Assembly (NCBI RefSeq): GCF_021568315.1
Contig: NZ_JAKGSI010000006.1
Location: 62,001 to 126,000, forward strand
Source: Corynebacterium uropygiale
GTDB taxonomy: Bacteria; Actinomycetota; Actinomycetes; Mycobacteriales; Mycobacteriaceae
DNA length: 64,000 nt
Direction of reading: 5' to 3'
Shown here: positions 26,438-35,086 of the stretch, piece by piece
Numbering within the stretch: position 1 is the first letter of the stretch
Layout of the letters: every line of letters begins with the position of its first letter
Translations under genes and position numbers: made by a program
The notes under the pieces: generated by a model
The model's input: only the letters and a program-made list of their open reading frames with translations
Database searches by the model: none
Told to the model about the DNA's origin: nothing

Positions 26438-28233
26438 GCCCAGGCCAGGGGGATCGCCTCGGCGATCTGCCCGGCGCTCACCGGCGCCGCACTGCCCAGG
26501 CCACCGCCAGCCCTCTCGGCGGCGAGGGCCGAGGCCCGGGCGTGGAGCAGGACCCCGCTGAGGACGGCGTCGAGAACACCCTCCCGCGGGGCGCGGGCGA
26601 TGAGCGCGCCCAGCACTCCGGCGAGGACATCTCCGGATCCCGGGGTCGCCGCCCACGAGCTGCCGCTGTCGATGGCGTAGGTGCGCTCGCCGTCTGAGAC
26701 GAGCGTCATCCTTCCCTTGAGGAGGACGATCGCGCCGGTCCAGCGAGCCAGGGCTTCGACGGCAGCGCGCGGGTCCTCGGCGGGATCGGGGCAGGAGGAC
26801 CCAGAGGGGTCGTCCTCCGCATACGCCCTGCTCAGACGCCGGAACTCCCCGGCATGGGGTGTGAGGACGACGGGCTGGCCGCCCGCCCCCGATGCTGTTT
26901 CACGTGAAACATCCGCCCCGGTGCGGGCCCGCAGGGCGCGGCGGAGGGACGCATGCTCGGCGAGGAGCGTGAGACCATCGGCGTCGATGAGTAGCGGGCA
27001 GGCCTCGCTGCCCGGCTGCCCCGCTCCGCTCAGAAGCGCGCCGAGCTCCTGCGCGGCCGTCTCATCCGTCCCGCGGCCGGGGCCGCACACCCAGGCTTGG
27101 ACGCGGCCAGCGTCGTCGATGCCCGCCGAGGCCACGATCTCCGGGTGCGCCGCGAGGACCGCCTCGCGGGGGCCGCCGGCATAGCGGACCATCGAGCTCG
27201 TCGCCCGCACGGCTCCCGAGGTGCAGAGCACTGCTGCGCCGGGGTAGGTCGTCGAACCCGCCGCGATGCCCACCACCCCGCCGCTGTACTTGTCCGCCCC
27301 GGCGGAAGGCTCTTGGCTCGGGAAGCCGCGGAGCACCGGAAGGTGGCGAAGCGTGGCGCCGCGTGCGCTGCGAAGCTCGGCGTCCGTGAGGGTGTCTGAG
27401 CCCGCCCAGGCGCGGGTGAGCAGCATGGAGGGGGTGGCCTCGCGGAGGTGATCCCCGATGCTCGCCCCGGCCTCCTCGCCCCCGACCGACTCCGGCAGCC
27501 GCGGATCCGCGAGGATGACCTCTCCGCACTCAGGGCACAGGGCGTGGGCGCGTCGGAGGCCCCCAAACGTGATGGTGACGTCGGCGCGCAGGTGCAGGCC
27601 GCCCGCATTCCCCGAGTCCGCCTCGATCCCGGAGGGGACGTCCACGGCGAGCACCGTGGCCCCGGAGCCCTCGACGACGTCCACCAGCCGCCGCGCTTCC
27701 TCGCGCAGCCCTCCGCGCGCCCCGATGCCGAGCAGCCCATCAATCACCAGGCCCCACTCCCCTGCCTCGCCCAGGTCTTCGGCCGGGCGCTCGATCCCCC
27801 CGGCCGCGAGGAAGGCCTCGCACGCGCGGGGATGGGTCTTCTCCGGGTAGAGCAGGACGGCCTCGACGCCCACCCCGGCGCTGAGGAGCTCTGCCCCGGC
27901 ATAGAGCGCGTCGCCCCCGTTACCCCCGGGCCCCACGAGGAGCAGCGCGCGCCCAGCCCGCCGCGCGCGCCCAGCCCGCCGCGTCGTTCGGAGCAGCAGA
28001 TAGGCGAGCTCCGCGACGTGGTGCGCGGCCGAGCGCATGAGCTGATCTGGGTAGCGCTCGGCATGGAGGAGGGGCTCCTCTGCCGCGCGAATGTCCGCCA
28101 CGCTGAAGGCCGGGGCACACGGCACACACGACACGACAGACGTGCATGGCATTCCGTGTCGGGTGGGGCTCAGGGCGCTGGGGATGACGCTGGGGGCGAT
28201 ACTCATGCCCCCATTGTGCATGCGGGAGGCCAT
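26338..28233 (-). CDS. nnr: Bifunctional NAD(P)H-hydrate epimerase / ADP-dependent dehydratase
   Basis: About 631 residues. The N-terminal YjeF-type epimerase domain begins at FSVADIRAAEEPLL and includes LLVGPGGNGGDALYAGAELL. The C-terminal ribokinase-like dehydratase has 'TGAIVLLKGRMTLVSDGERTY' (in part) and the nucleotide-binding GSGDVLAGVLGAL. Together they repair hydrated NADH/NADPH. The start is the ATG with GGAGGGG three bases upstream; another ATG 9 codons in is possible. A parS site is embedded in a non-conserved insertion (V-S-R-E-T). The C-terminal Gly/Ala/Glu tail is antisense to the FGGY kinase tail. Confidence 0.93.
   Translation of the reverse strand: MASRMHNGGMSIAPSVIPSALSPTRHGMPCTSVVSCVPCAPAFSVADIRAAEEPLLHAERYPDQLMRSAAHHVAELAYLLLRTTRRAGRARRAGRALLLVGPGGNGGDALYAGAELLSAGVGVEAVLLYPEKTHPRACEAFLAAGGIERPAEDLGEAGEWGLVIDGLLGIGARGGLREEARRLVDVVEGSGATVLAVDVPSGIEADSGNAGGLHLRADVTITFGGLRRAHALCPECGEVILADPRLPESVGGEEAGASIGDHLREATPSMLLTRAWAGSDTLTDAELRSARGATLRHLPVLRGFPSQEPSAGADKYSGGVVGIAAGSTTYPGAAVLCTSGAVRATSSMVRYAGGPREAVLAAHPEIVASAGIDDAGRVQAWVCGPGRGTDETAAQELGALLSGAGQPGSEACPLLIDADGLTLLAEHASLRRALRARTGADVSRETASGAGGQPVVLTPHAGEFRRLSRAYAEDDPSGSSCPDPAEDPRAAVEALARWTGAIVLLKGRMTLVSDGERTYAIDSGSSWAATPGSGDVLAGVLGALIARAPREGVLDAVLSGVLLHARASALAAERAGGGLGSAAPVSAGQIAEAIPLAWAYRGSGAPGEEAAGDADGAAGWEAVEAGATSAS
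26896..26911. promoter_or_regulatory. parS site 7 (perfect), in nnr
   Basis: TGTTTCACGTGAAACA matches the consensus at all 16 positions. Confidence 0.92.
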
Positions 28234-28267
28234 TCGCCCCTCCGGCCTCAGCTAGAGTGAGGAAACT

Positions 28268-28792
28268 ATGCACCGCACGCACTCGAGGGGCACGGGCGTT
28301 GTGTTGATCGCCTATGTCGCAATGGTCCTCGCTCTCACGGTTCTCAAGACGACGTATCGGATCGGCTACTTGTGGCGTCCGGAGAATCAGCACAACCGCA
28401 GCCTGGAACTCATCCCCTTTGAGCAGCTGTGGGCGAGTTCCACGTGGTTCGGCCCGATCTTCGATTGCCTGGGCAACTTCCTCATGTTCATCCCGCTGGG
28501 GATTCTGCTCGCCAGGATGACGTCGTGGCCTCTTGGGAGGATTGTGCTCACGGGGGCGGCGTTCAGCCTGGGGATCGAGCTGACGCAGTTCATTTTCGCG
28601 GTGGGCCGGACGGATACGGATGACCTCATCCTCAACACGCTGGGAACGTGGATGGGCGCGTGGTGGCTGCGCCGTCGCGCCGGGGAGCGCGCCGCCTGCG
28701 TGAGTGTGTGGGTGATTGGACTCGCGGTCGCCTCCTTTGCCCTCATGGTGCTTCTCACCCCGGTGTTCTACCCCGCTCACCTCATGCCCTGA
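28268..28792 (+). CDS. VanZ-family membrane protein (copy 1)
   Basis: A 174-residue protein with four to five membrane helices and the VanZ core: NLELIPF-type segment (SLELIPFEQLW), then NFLMFIPLGILLA and GIELTQFIFAVGRTDTDDLILNTLG. VanZ homologues confer low-level teicoplanin resistance in enterococci, but most family members have no known role. GTGAGGAA gives a good ribosome-binding site before the ATG. The gene is divergent from nnr and followed by a close paralogue. Confidence 0.88.
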   Translation: MHRTHSRGTGVVLIAYVAMVLALTVLKTTYRIGYLWRPENQHNRSLELIPFEQLWASSTWFGPIFDCLGNFLMFIPLGILLARMTSWPLGRIVLTGAAFSLGIELTQFIFAVGRTDTDDLILNTLGTWMGAWWLRRRAGERAACVSVWVIGLAVASFALMVLLTPVFYPAHLMP

Positions 28793-28909
28793 CCGAGGAC
28801 CGCGAGCGTTCCCGCCCCGCATCCTCCCCGCGCCCGGCTCCCGCCCCGCTCCCTCCCCGCTCAGACCCCATCTCACCGCCGAGGGGAAGATTCATCGCTT
28901 TGATTCCTC

Positions 28910-28915
28910 TATGGT
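28910..28915 (+). promoter_or_regulatory. -10 element of VanZ copy 2 (leaderless)
   Basis: TATGGT, 7 bases, then the ATG at 28923. This argues against the in-frame ATG at 28911, which overlaps the hexamer. Confidence 0.5.
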
Positions 28916-28922
28916 GAGGTGC

Positions 28923-29465
28923 ATGTCCCTGAAATTAAGACGACCTTTAAGCAGGGCATTACTTCTTGCTTATGGGGCGGTGATCCTCGCTCTCACGATC
29001 CTCAAGACGAAGTTCCGGATCGGCTACTTGTGGCACCCGGCCTATCAGCATGCCCGGAGCCTGGAGCTCTGGCCCTTCGAGCAGCTGTGGACCAGCCCGA
29101 CGTGGTTCCGGCCGCTCTTCGACATGTGCGGAAACTTCCTCCTCTTCATCCCCGTGGGATTCCTGCTGGCGAGGGGCTTATCGTGGCGCATCAGGGGCAT
29201 TGTCGCCACGGGTGCGCTCATCAGCTGCGGCATCGAGACCAGCCAGTACCTCTTCGCGCTCGGGCACACCTCCGTCGATGACCTCCTCTTCAACACCCTC
29301 GGCACCGGGGCGGGCGCGTGGTGGATGCGCTATCGCTCCCGGCCGCACACCCAAAAGATCATGGTGGGGGCTATCGGGGCGTCGGTGCTGGTCTTTGTGC
29401 TGCTCGTCGTGCTCACACCCGTCTACTACCCGGCCTCCGAGCTCCCGAGCCACGTCGTCCAATAA
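28923..29465 (+). CDS. VanZ-family membrane protein (copy 2)
   Basis: A 180-residue paralogue of the preceding protein. The shared blocks are plain by eye: ALTILKTKFRIGYLWHP versus ALTVLKTTYRIGYLWRP, SLELWPFEQLW, NFLLFIPVGFLLARG, GIETSQYLFALGHTSVDDLLFNTLGTGAGAWWMR, and a final LLVVLTPVYYP. A tandem duplication is the simplest origin. It begins at 28923 on the strength of the TATGGT element. The downstream paaZ gene is convergent, 33 bases away. Confidence 0.88.
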   Translation: MSLKLRRPLSRALLLAYGAVILALTILKTKFRIGYLWHPAYQHARSLELWPFEQLWTSPTWFRPLFDMCGNFLLFIPVGFLLARGLSWRIRGIVATGALISCGIETSQYLFALGHTSVDDLLFNTLGTGAGAWWMRYRSRPHTQKIMVGAIGASVLVFVLLVVLTPVYYPASELPSHVVQ

Positions 29466-29498
29466 TGGCCACTCATCGACGACGCCCCGCCCCGCACC

Positions 29499-31577
29499 TC
29501 ACGCGCCGCGGGGTGCCTCCCCGCCCTCCTTGGCGACGAGCGTGAGCACGTCATACTCGGCCACCACCTCGTCGCGCTGGTTGTAGAGCACCGTGTCCCA
29601 GGCGACCTCGCCATAATCTTCGGTGACCCGCGGGGTGATGCGCTTGGCGGTGAGCTCCACCCGGATGGCGTCGTCATAGGTCACGGGGGTGAGGAAGCGC
29701 AGGTTGTCCAGGCCATAGTTCGCGAGCACCGGTCCCGGCTCCGGGTCGACGAACAACCCCGCCGCCCAGGACACCAGGAGGTAGCCGTGGGCCACGCGCC
29801 GGGGGAAGAAGGGGTTTGCCTGCGCGGCCTCTTCGTTGGTGTGGGCGTAGAAGGTGTCCCCGGTGCTTTCCGCGAAGTGCTCGATGTCCTCCAGCCGCAC
29901 GGTGCGCAGCTCGGAGGCGAACTGGTCCCCAATCCGCAGCTCCGCGAGCGAACGGCGGAAGGGGTGCACGCCTGCGCCAGAGTCCACGTCGGCGCGCGTG
30001 ACCCGGCGGACGGCCGCCCCACGGTGCCACTGGCCGGTGAGGGCGGTGAGGTGGTCGGGGCTGCCCTGAATGGCGGTGCGCTGCATGTAGTGGAGGATGC
30101 CCCGCACGCCGCCGAGCTCCTCTCCCCCGCCGGCGCGCCCCGGCCCGCCGTGGATGAGGTGCGGCAGCGGGGAGCCATGCCCGGTGCTGCTTCGGGCATC
30201 GTCGCGGTCGAGAAGGTGCAGGCGCCCGTGGTGCGCCGCGATGCCCGTCGCCACCTCGCGGACCTCCTCGAGGTCGTGGGAGCAGAGGGTCGCGACGAGC
30301 GAGCCCCCACCCCGCGCCGCGAGGGCGATAGCCTCCGCCCGCTCGCGATAGCCCAGCACGGAGACCACCGGGCCGAAGGCCTCCACCTCGTGGACGGCCG
30401 CGGCCTCACGCGCCTCCCCGCGGAAACTGAGGATCGTGGGCGCCACGTAGGCTTCGCCCAGCTCCTTCCCCGCCTCTGCTCCGCCGAGCTCGACGCGCCC
30501 CCCGGCGTCAACGAGCTGGGTGATCGCAGCCCGCACATCGGCGGCCTGAGCTGCGGAGACGAGCGGACCCATCGTGGTGTCCGGGTCGCGCGGGTCGCCG
30601 AGCTGGATGGAGCCCGCCAGGCGTTCCGCGAGCGCCGAGACGACGTCGTCGATCACCGCCTCGGGCACGATCGCGCGGCGGATGGCCGTGCACTTCTGCC
30701 CGGCTTTGGCGCGCATCTCCGTGGCGAGCGCCCGGATGTAGGCGTCGAACTCGGGCTCCCCGGGGCCAATCCCCTCCCCGAGGAGGGCGGCGTTGAGGGA
30801 GTCGGCCTCCGCGCTGAAGCGGACGCCCGGGGCGACGCTGCCGCGCAGCAGCTCGGCGGTGCGCGCTGAGCCGGTGAAGGCGACGTGATCGCGATAGTCA
30901 AGGCAGCTGAGGAGCTCCCCGGCGGAGCCGCTGAGCAGCTGGAGCGCGCCGGGCGGAAGCAGCCCCGAGTCCACCATGAGCTCGACGCACCGAGCGGTGA
31001 CGAAGCCCGTCGGCGTCGCCGGCTTCACGATGCTCGGCACCCCCGCAATGAACGCCGGCGCGAATTTCTCGAGGAATCCCCACACGGGGAAGTTGAAGGC
31101 GTTGATCTGGACGGCCACCCCGGGAAGCGAGGTGTAGATGTGCTCACCGAGGAAGGAGCCGTCGCGCGAGAGCCGCTCCGTGGCGCCGTCGATGAGGACG
31201 GTGGCGTTGGGCATCTCGCGCCGGGCCTTGGAGGACATCGTGAAGAGGGTGCCGATCCCGCCGTCAACGTCGATGAGGTGGTCCGCGGCCGTGGCCCCCG
31301 TGCACGCGGAGGCCTCGTAGAGAGGACCTTTGTGTTCCTGCAGGTAGAGGGCCAGTTTTTTGATGATGAGCGCGCGATCATGGAAGCTCAGCCGCGCGAG
31401 CTCCTCCTGGCCGCGGCGGCGGGCATAATCGACGGCGGCTGCGACGTCGAGCCCCTCGGTACTGCTGCGGGCGATGATCTCCCCGGTGGCGGGGTCGGTG
31501 ACCTCGGTGGTGTGGGAAGGGTCCGTGGGGGTGACCCACGCGTCGAGGAGATAACTCGGGGTGATGGGGGCTGGCAT
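29499..31577 (-). CDS. paaZ: Bifunctional oxepin-CoA hydrolase / 3-oxo-5,6-dehydrosuberyl-CoA semialdehyde dehydrogenase
   Basis: A 692-residue fusion for ring opening in phenylacetate degradation. Residues 1 to about 520 are an aldehyde dehydrogenase: [19 protein letters not shown], the general-base Glu in SAEADSLN and the nucleophile Cys in [10 protein letters not shown]. Residues from about 530 form a MaoC-type hydratase with '[20 protein letters not shown]' and [12 protein letters not shown]. Length and order are those of PaaZ. It is divergent from paaI, with a PaaR-type operator at its promoter. The ATG has GAGAGGAAC upstream. Confidence 0.96.
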   Translation of the reverse strand: MPAPITPSYLLDAWVTPTDPSHTTEVTDPATGEIIARSSTEGLDVAAAVDYARRRGQEELARLSFHDRALIIKKLALYLQEHKGPLYEASACTGATAADHLIDVDGGIGTLFTMSSKARREMPNATVLIDGATERLSRDGSFLGEHIYTSLPGVAVQINAFNFPVWGFLEKFAPAFIAGVPSIVKPATPTGFVTARCVELMVDSGLLPPGALQLLSGSAGELLSCLDYRDHVAFTGSARTAELLRGSVAPGVRFSAEADSLNAALLGEGIGPGEPEFDAYIRALATEMRAKAGQKCTAIRRAIVPEAVIDDVVSALAERLAGSIQLGDPRDPDTTMGPLVSAAQAADVRAAITQLVDAGGRVELGGAEAGKELGEAYVAPTILSFRGEAREAAAVHEVEAFGPVVSVLGYRERAEAIALAARGGGSLVATLCSHDLEEVREVATGIAAHHGRLHLLDRDDARSSTGHGSPLPHLIHGGPGRAGGGEELGGVRGILHYMQRTAIQGSPDHLTALTGQWHRGAAVRRVTRADVDSGAGVHPFRRSLAELRIGDQFASELRTVRLEDIEHFAESTGDTFYAHTNEEAAQANPFFPRRVAHGYLLVSWAAGLFVDPEPGPVLANYGLDNLRFLTPVTYDDAIRVELTAKRITPRVTEDYGEVAWDTVLYNQRDEVVAEYDVLTLVAKEGGEAPRGA

Positions 31578-31611
31578 GGGGGTGTTCCTCTCGTCCGGTT
31601 CGATGGGAGGC

Positions 31612-31627
31612 GACCGTCCGTTCGGTC
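31612..31627. promoter_or_regulatory. PaaR-type operator 1 (paaZ/paaI)
   Basis: GACCGTCCGTTCGGTC, with core ACCGTC-CG-TTCGGT. It directly abuts a CATACT -10 for paaZ (31628-31633, minus), exactly as the operator before paaA abuts its -10. Confidence 0.75.
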
Positions 31628-31698
31628 AGTATGTGCTTGTAGTGTAACCTACACCACTACATGCTGCGCACTGGCAGCCCCGGCGCGAAGGAGCCCCC

Positions 31699-32103
31699 AT
31701 GAGCGAGCCCACCACCCAGCCCTGGCGCATTGAGCTGGGAGAACTCGACCGGAAGATGGGGGTGCAGGTGATCACGGAGAGCGCGGAGGAGGTCGTGGCA
31801 AGCATGCCCGTCGACGGCAACCGCCAGTCCCTTGGCCTCCTCCACGGCGGGGCGATGGTCGCGCTCGCCGAGGCCGTGGGCAGTTGGGCGGCCGTCATCC
31901 ATGCCTCCACGATGGGGAAGGTGGCCGTCGGCGTCGATATCAACGCCACGCACCACGCCTCGGGACGGCGCGGCCTCGTCACGGCGCGCGCCCGGGCCCT
32001 GCACCTGGGGCGGCGGATGTGCTCCCACGAGGTCATCATCACCGACGAGGAGGGCCGCCGCCTTTGCACGGCCCGGATCAGCAACGCGATCGTCGAGGGG
32101 TAG
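31699..32103 (+). CDS. paaI: Hydroxyphenylacetyl-CoA / phenylacetyl-CoA thioesterase
   Basis: A 134-residue hotdog-fold thioesterase. The active-site signature LLHGGAMVALAEAVGS and the following GVDINATHHAS are those of the PaaI/4HBT-II group. PaaI hydrolyses CoA esters trapped during phenylacetate breakdown, releasing CoA. GAAGGAG precedes the ATG. It is transcribed away from paaZ from the same 120-base intergenic region, which carries a TAGTGT -10-like hexamer (31640-31645) and one PaaR-type operator. Confidence 0.92.
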   Translation: MSEPTTQPWRIELGELDRKMGVQVITESAEEVVASMPVDGNRQSLGLLHGGAMVALAEAVGSWAAVIHASTMGKVAVGVDINATHHASGRRGLVTARARALHLGRRMCSHEVIITDEEGRRLCTARISNAIVEG

Positions 32104-32174
32104 GGGCGGGCCCCTTGCCTCAGGCGGCCGCTAGCCTCAGGCGGCCCCCAGCCCCCGGCCCCGGCCCCGAGGCC

Positions 32175-33062
32175 TCACTCCTCCTCGTAGCGGTAGAAGC
32201 CCGCGCCGGCTTTGCGCCCCACCTCCCCGCGGGCCACCTTGTCCACGAGGATCTGCGGCGGGGCAAAGCGTTCGCCCAGCGTGGAGTGCAGGTATCGGGC
32301 GATGCCGAGCCGCACGTCGAGCCCCACGATGTCGGTGAGCGCGAGCGGCCCTACCGGGAATTTGTAGCCCAGGACCATGGCGGCGTCGATGTCCTCGGGG
32401 CTCGCGACGCCCTCCTCCACCATGCGCATGGCTTCGAGGGCGATCGCCACACCCAGCCGCGAGGAGGCGAATCCCGGCGAGTCCTTCACCACCACCGGCG
32501 TCTTTCCTAGCCCGGCCACCCAGCCGCGCGCACGCTCGAGGAGTTCCGGCGGCGTGCGCTCCGCCACGATGATCTCCACCAGCGTGGAGGCCGGGACGGG
32601 GTTGAAGAAGTGCAGGCCAATGACCTTCTCCGGGTGCTCGAGCGCCCCCGCGAGCTCCGTCACGGAGAGGGAGGAGGTGTTCGTTGCCAGGGCGGCGCCC
32701 GGCGCGGTCTGCGCGATCCGGCGGAAGGTCTCGGCTTTGAGCTCGGGGTCCTCGGGCACCGCCTCCACGACGAGCTCGCACCCCTCAAGCGCCTCGTACT
32801 CCGCGCCGCAGCGCAGCCTCCCGAGGATCTCCTCCCGTTCCCCGCTGGCCCCGCGCGCGAGCGAGGCATCCACCGAGCGCGCGATCCTCCCGCGGGCCGC
32901 CTCCGCCGCCTCCGGCGAGACGTCCACGACGCTCACCCGGGCACCCGCCATGAGGAAGGCGTGCGCGATGCCGCCGCCCATCCGCCCTCCGCCGACGACG
33001 CCCACCGCCGCGGGCACCTCCGGGCTGTGCGCGGCGCTCGGCGAGTTGTTTATACGAGTCAT
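32175..33062 (-). CDS. paaH: 3-hydroxyacyl-CoA dehydrogenase
   Basis: A 295-residue NAD-dependent dehydrogenase. The Rossmann motif is GVVGGGRMGGGIAHA near residue 20, the active-site region is IGLHFFNPVPAS, and the substrate-binding domain carries DSPGFASSRLG and LGYKFPVGPLALTDIVGLD. In this cluster it should oxidise 3-hydroxyadipyl-CoA. It is the last gene of the paaA operon and its ATG overlaps the preceding stop by 4 bases. Confidence 0.92.
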   Translation of the reverse strand: MTRINNSPSAAHSPEVPAAVGVVGGGRMGGGIAHAFLMAGARVSVVDVSPEAAEAARGRIARSVDASLARGASGEREEILGRLRCGAEYEALEGCELVVEAVPEDPELKAETFRRIAQTAPGAALATNTSSLSVTELAGALEHPEKVIGLHFFNPVPASTLVEIIVAERTPPELLERARGWVAGLGKTPVVVKDSPGFASSRLGVAIALEAMRMVEEGVASPEDIDAAMVLGYKFPVGPLALTDIVGLDVRLGIARYLHSTLGERFAPPQILVDKVARGEVGRKAGAGFYRYEEE

Positions 33063-33826
33063 GAGTGTTTCCTTTCGAGGAAGGCGTCCATGCGCCGGAA
33101 TTTCTCGGGTGATTCGAAGCAGATGGCTTGGGCGAGGGCGTCGACGGCCGGGTGTGCGCTCTCCGGCATGGCGAGGAGCTCCTTGCTCAGCCGCACGGCG
33201 AGCGGATCATTCTTCCCGATGCGCCGGGCGAGTTCCGCCGCGGCGTCGAGCAGGTTCTCGCTGGTCGTGACCTCGGTGAGCAGGCCGTGGCGCAGGGCTT
33301 CGGCGGCGCTGAGCCGTCGGCCGGCCATCAGTATCTCGTTCGCCACCCCCTCCCCCACGAGCGTCGTGAGCCGCCAGAGCGCCCCGGCCCCGGCGATGAT
33401 TCCCAGCCCGGTCTCCGGCTGCCCGAAGGTGGCGCCCTCGGTGGCGATGCGGAAGTCCGCCGCCAGCGCGAGCTCCAGCCCGCCGCCCAGCGCATAGCCA
33501 TCGATGGCGGCGATGACGGGCATGGGCAGCCGCTTGATCCGGTGGAAGAGGGTGGAGTTCACGCCGCGGAGGGCGTCGGCGGTCCGCCGCTCGCGGAGCT
33601 GACGGATGTCAGCCCCCGAGGCGAAGATCCCCTTCCCGTTCACCGTGCAGCCGGTGATGACGAGGATCGCGGGCTCGCGCTCGAGATACTCGCAGAGCTG
33701 GTGAAACTCGCGGACCATGGTCTCATCAATGGCGTTGCGCACCTCCGGCCGATGCAGCCGGGCCAGCACGTAGCCCTCCTCCTGGCTGATGCGGAGGGCC
33801 TCGCCGGATGGGGGTAAAGCGGTCAT
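33059..33826 (-). CDS. paaF: Enoyl-CoA hydratase
   Basis: A 255-residue crotonase-fold protein with ASGADIRQL (oxyanion-hole strand), AIDGYALGGGLELALAADFRIA and GQPETGLGIIAGAGALWRLTTLVG carrying a catalytic Glu. In the pathway a PaaF-type hydratase acts on 2,3-dehydroadipyl-CoA. The choice between PaaF and PaaG for the two crotonases of the cluster is by position and motif: this one has the classical hydratase pattern and sits next to paaH. A 13-base promoter-like repeat lies just upstream. Confidence 0.82.
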   Translation of the reverse strand: MTALPPSGEALRISQEEGYVLARLHRPEVRNAIDETMVREFHQLCEYLEREPAILVITGCTVNGKGIFASGADIRQLRERRTADALRGVNSTLFHRIKRLPMPVIAAIDGYALGGGLELALAADFRIATEGATFGQPETGLGIIAGAGALWRLTTLVGEGVANEILMAGRRLSAAEALRHGLLTEVTTSENLLDAAAELARRIGKNDPLAVRLSKELLAMPESAHPAVDALAQAICFESPEKFRRMDAFLERKHS

Positions 33827-33839
33827 GGTGCTCCTTTTC

Positions 33840-33852
33840 TCAGTATGTGCTT
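33840..33852 (-). repeat. Copy of the paaZ -10 segment
   Basis: AAGCACATACTGA on the minus strand is identical to 31626-31638, the -10 segment of paaZ. It may be a secondary promoter for paaFH inside the operon. Confidence 0.4.
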
Positions 33853-33886
33853 CCTGCTGTCTTGGGGGCTCGACGCCCGCCCGGCG

Positions 33887-35083
33887 CTACTCGATCCTCT
33901 CCAGCGCCAGCGCCGAGCCCTGGCCGACGCCCACGCACATCGTCGCGATGCCGCGCCGTCCGCCCTCGTGCTCGAGGCGGCTGAGCAGGGTGAGGGCGAT
34001 GCGGCTGCCGGAGGACCCCAGCGGGTGACCGAGCGCGATGGCCCCTCCCCAGGCGTTGGTGATCTCGGGATCGAGGTGGAGTTCCCGCAGGCAGGCGAGC
34101 GATTGGGTGGCGAAGGCCTCGTTGAGTTCGATGGCATCGGCCTCCTCCGGGCCCCATCCCGTCCGGCAGGCGAGGGCGCGCACCGCCCCGATGGGCCCAA
34201 GCCCCATGACGGCGGGTTCGAGCCCGACGTTCGTGGAGCCCACAATCCGGGCGCGGGGTGTGAGGCCCAGCCGCTCGGCGGCGCGCTCGGAGGTGATGAG
34301 CAGCGCGGAGGCGCCGTCGTTGAGTGAGGAGGAATTCCCCGCCGTGACGACCTCCCCGCCGCGCACCACCGGTGCAAGGCGGCTCAGTTTTTCCAGGCTG
34401 GTGTCGGGGCGGGGGCCTTCGTCGTCGCTCACGAGCACTGTCCCGGCGCGCGTGGGCACCTCGACGGGGAGGATCTCGCGGCCAAAGAGCCCGGCCTGGC
34501 GGGCGGCGAGCGCGCGCTCGTGGGAGCGGAGCGCGAAGAGGTCGGCGTCCTCGCGGGAGATGGCGCAGCGGCGGGCGACTTCCTCGGCGGTCTCGGGCAT
34601 GGAGAGGGTGAGCTCCGGCTGGGCCTGGAAGACAGGGTTGGTGAAGCGCCAGCCGATCGAGGTGTCCGCGATCTCCCCGGGCCGCGCCCACGGGCTCCCG
34701 GGCTTGGCGAGCACCCACGGCGCCCGGCTCATGGACTCGACACCCCCGGCCACGATGACCTCGGCATCCCCGGCGAGGATCATGGCCCTGGCCAGCGCAA
34801 TCGCGCTCATCCCGGAGGCGCAGAGCCGGTTGATCGTGAGCCCGGGGACGCTGTCCGGGAAGCCGGCGAGCAGCCACGCCATCCGCGCGACGTTCCGGTT
34901 CTCCTCGCCCGCGCCATTCGCGTTGCCGAGGATGACCTCATCCACCTCCTCCGGGTCAATCCCGGCCGCCTCCACGACACCCCGCACAACGTGCGCCGCG
35001 AGATCATCGGGCCGCACGCCTGCGAGCGCCCCACCATAGCGTCCCACGGGCGTGCGCAGCCCGCCGACAATCACAGCATTCAT
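33887..35083 (-). CDS. paaJ: 3-oxoadipyl-CoA / 3-oxo-5,6-dehydrosuberyl-CoA thiolase
   Basis: A 398-residue thiolase. The acylated Cys is in NRLCASGMSAIALA, with the His in GGAIALGHPLGSSG and the second Cys in TMCVGVGQGSA. PaaJ cleaves the beta-oxidation products of the pathway to acetyl-CoA and succinyl-CoA. It lies 3 bases downstream of paaG and 60 bases upstream of paaF, in the same direction. PcaF of the beta-ketoadipate pathway is very similar, but no pca genes are here. Confidence 0.92.
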   Translation of the reverse strand: MNAVIVGGLRTPVGRYGGALAGVRPDDLAAHVVRGVVEAAGIDPEEVDEVILGNANGAGEENRNVARMAWLLAGFPDSVPGLTINRLCASGMSAIALARAMILAGDAEVIVAGGVESMSRAPWVLAKPGSPWARPGEIADTSIGWRFTNPVFQAQPELTLSMPETAEEVARRCAISREDADLFALRSHERALAARQAGLFGREILPVEVPTRAGTVLVSDDEGPRPDTSLEKLSRLAPVVRGGEVVTAGNSSSLNDGASALLITSERAAERLGLTPRARIVGSTNVGLEPAVMGLGPIGAVRALACRTGWGPEEADAIELNEAFATQSLACLRELHLDPEITNAWGGAIALGHPLGSSGSRIALTLLSRLEHEGGRRGIATMCVGVGQGSALALERIE

Positions 35084-35086
35084 GAG

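Noticed and set aside
32137..32781. Frame antisense to nothing but within paaH in another register
   Set aside because: Arg/Gly-rich frame-shifted shadow of paaH, which has all its motifs in frame.
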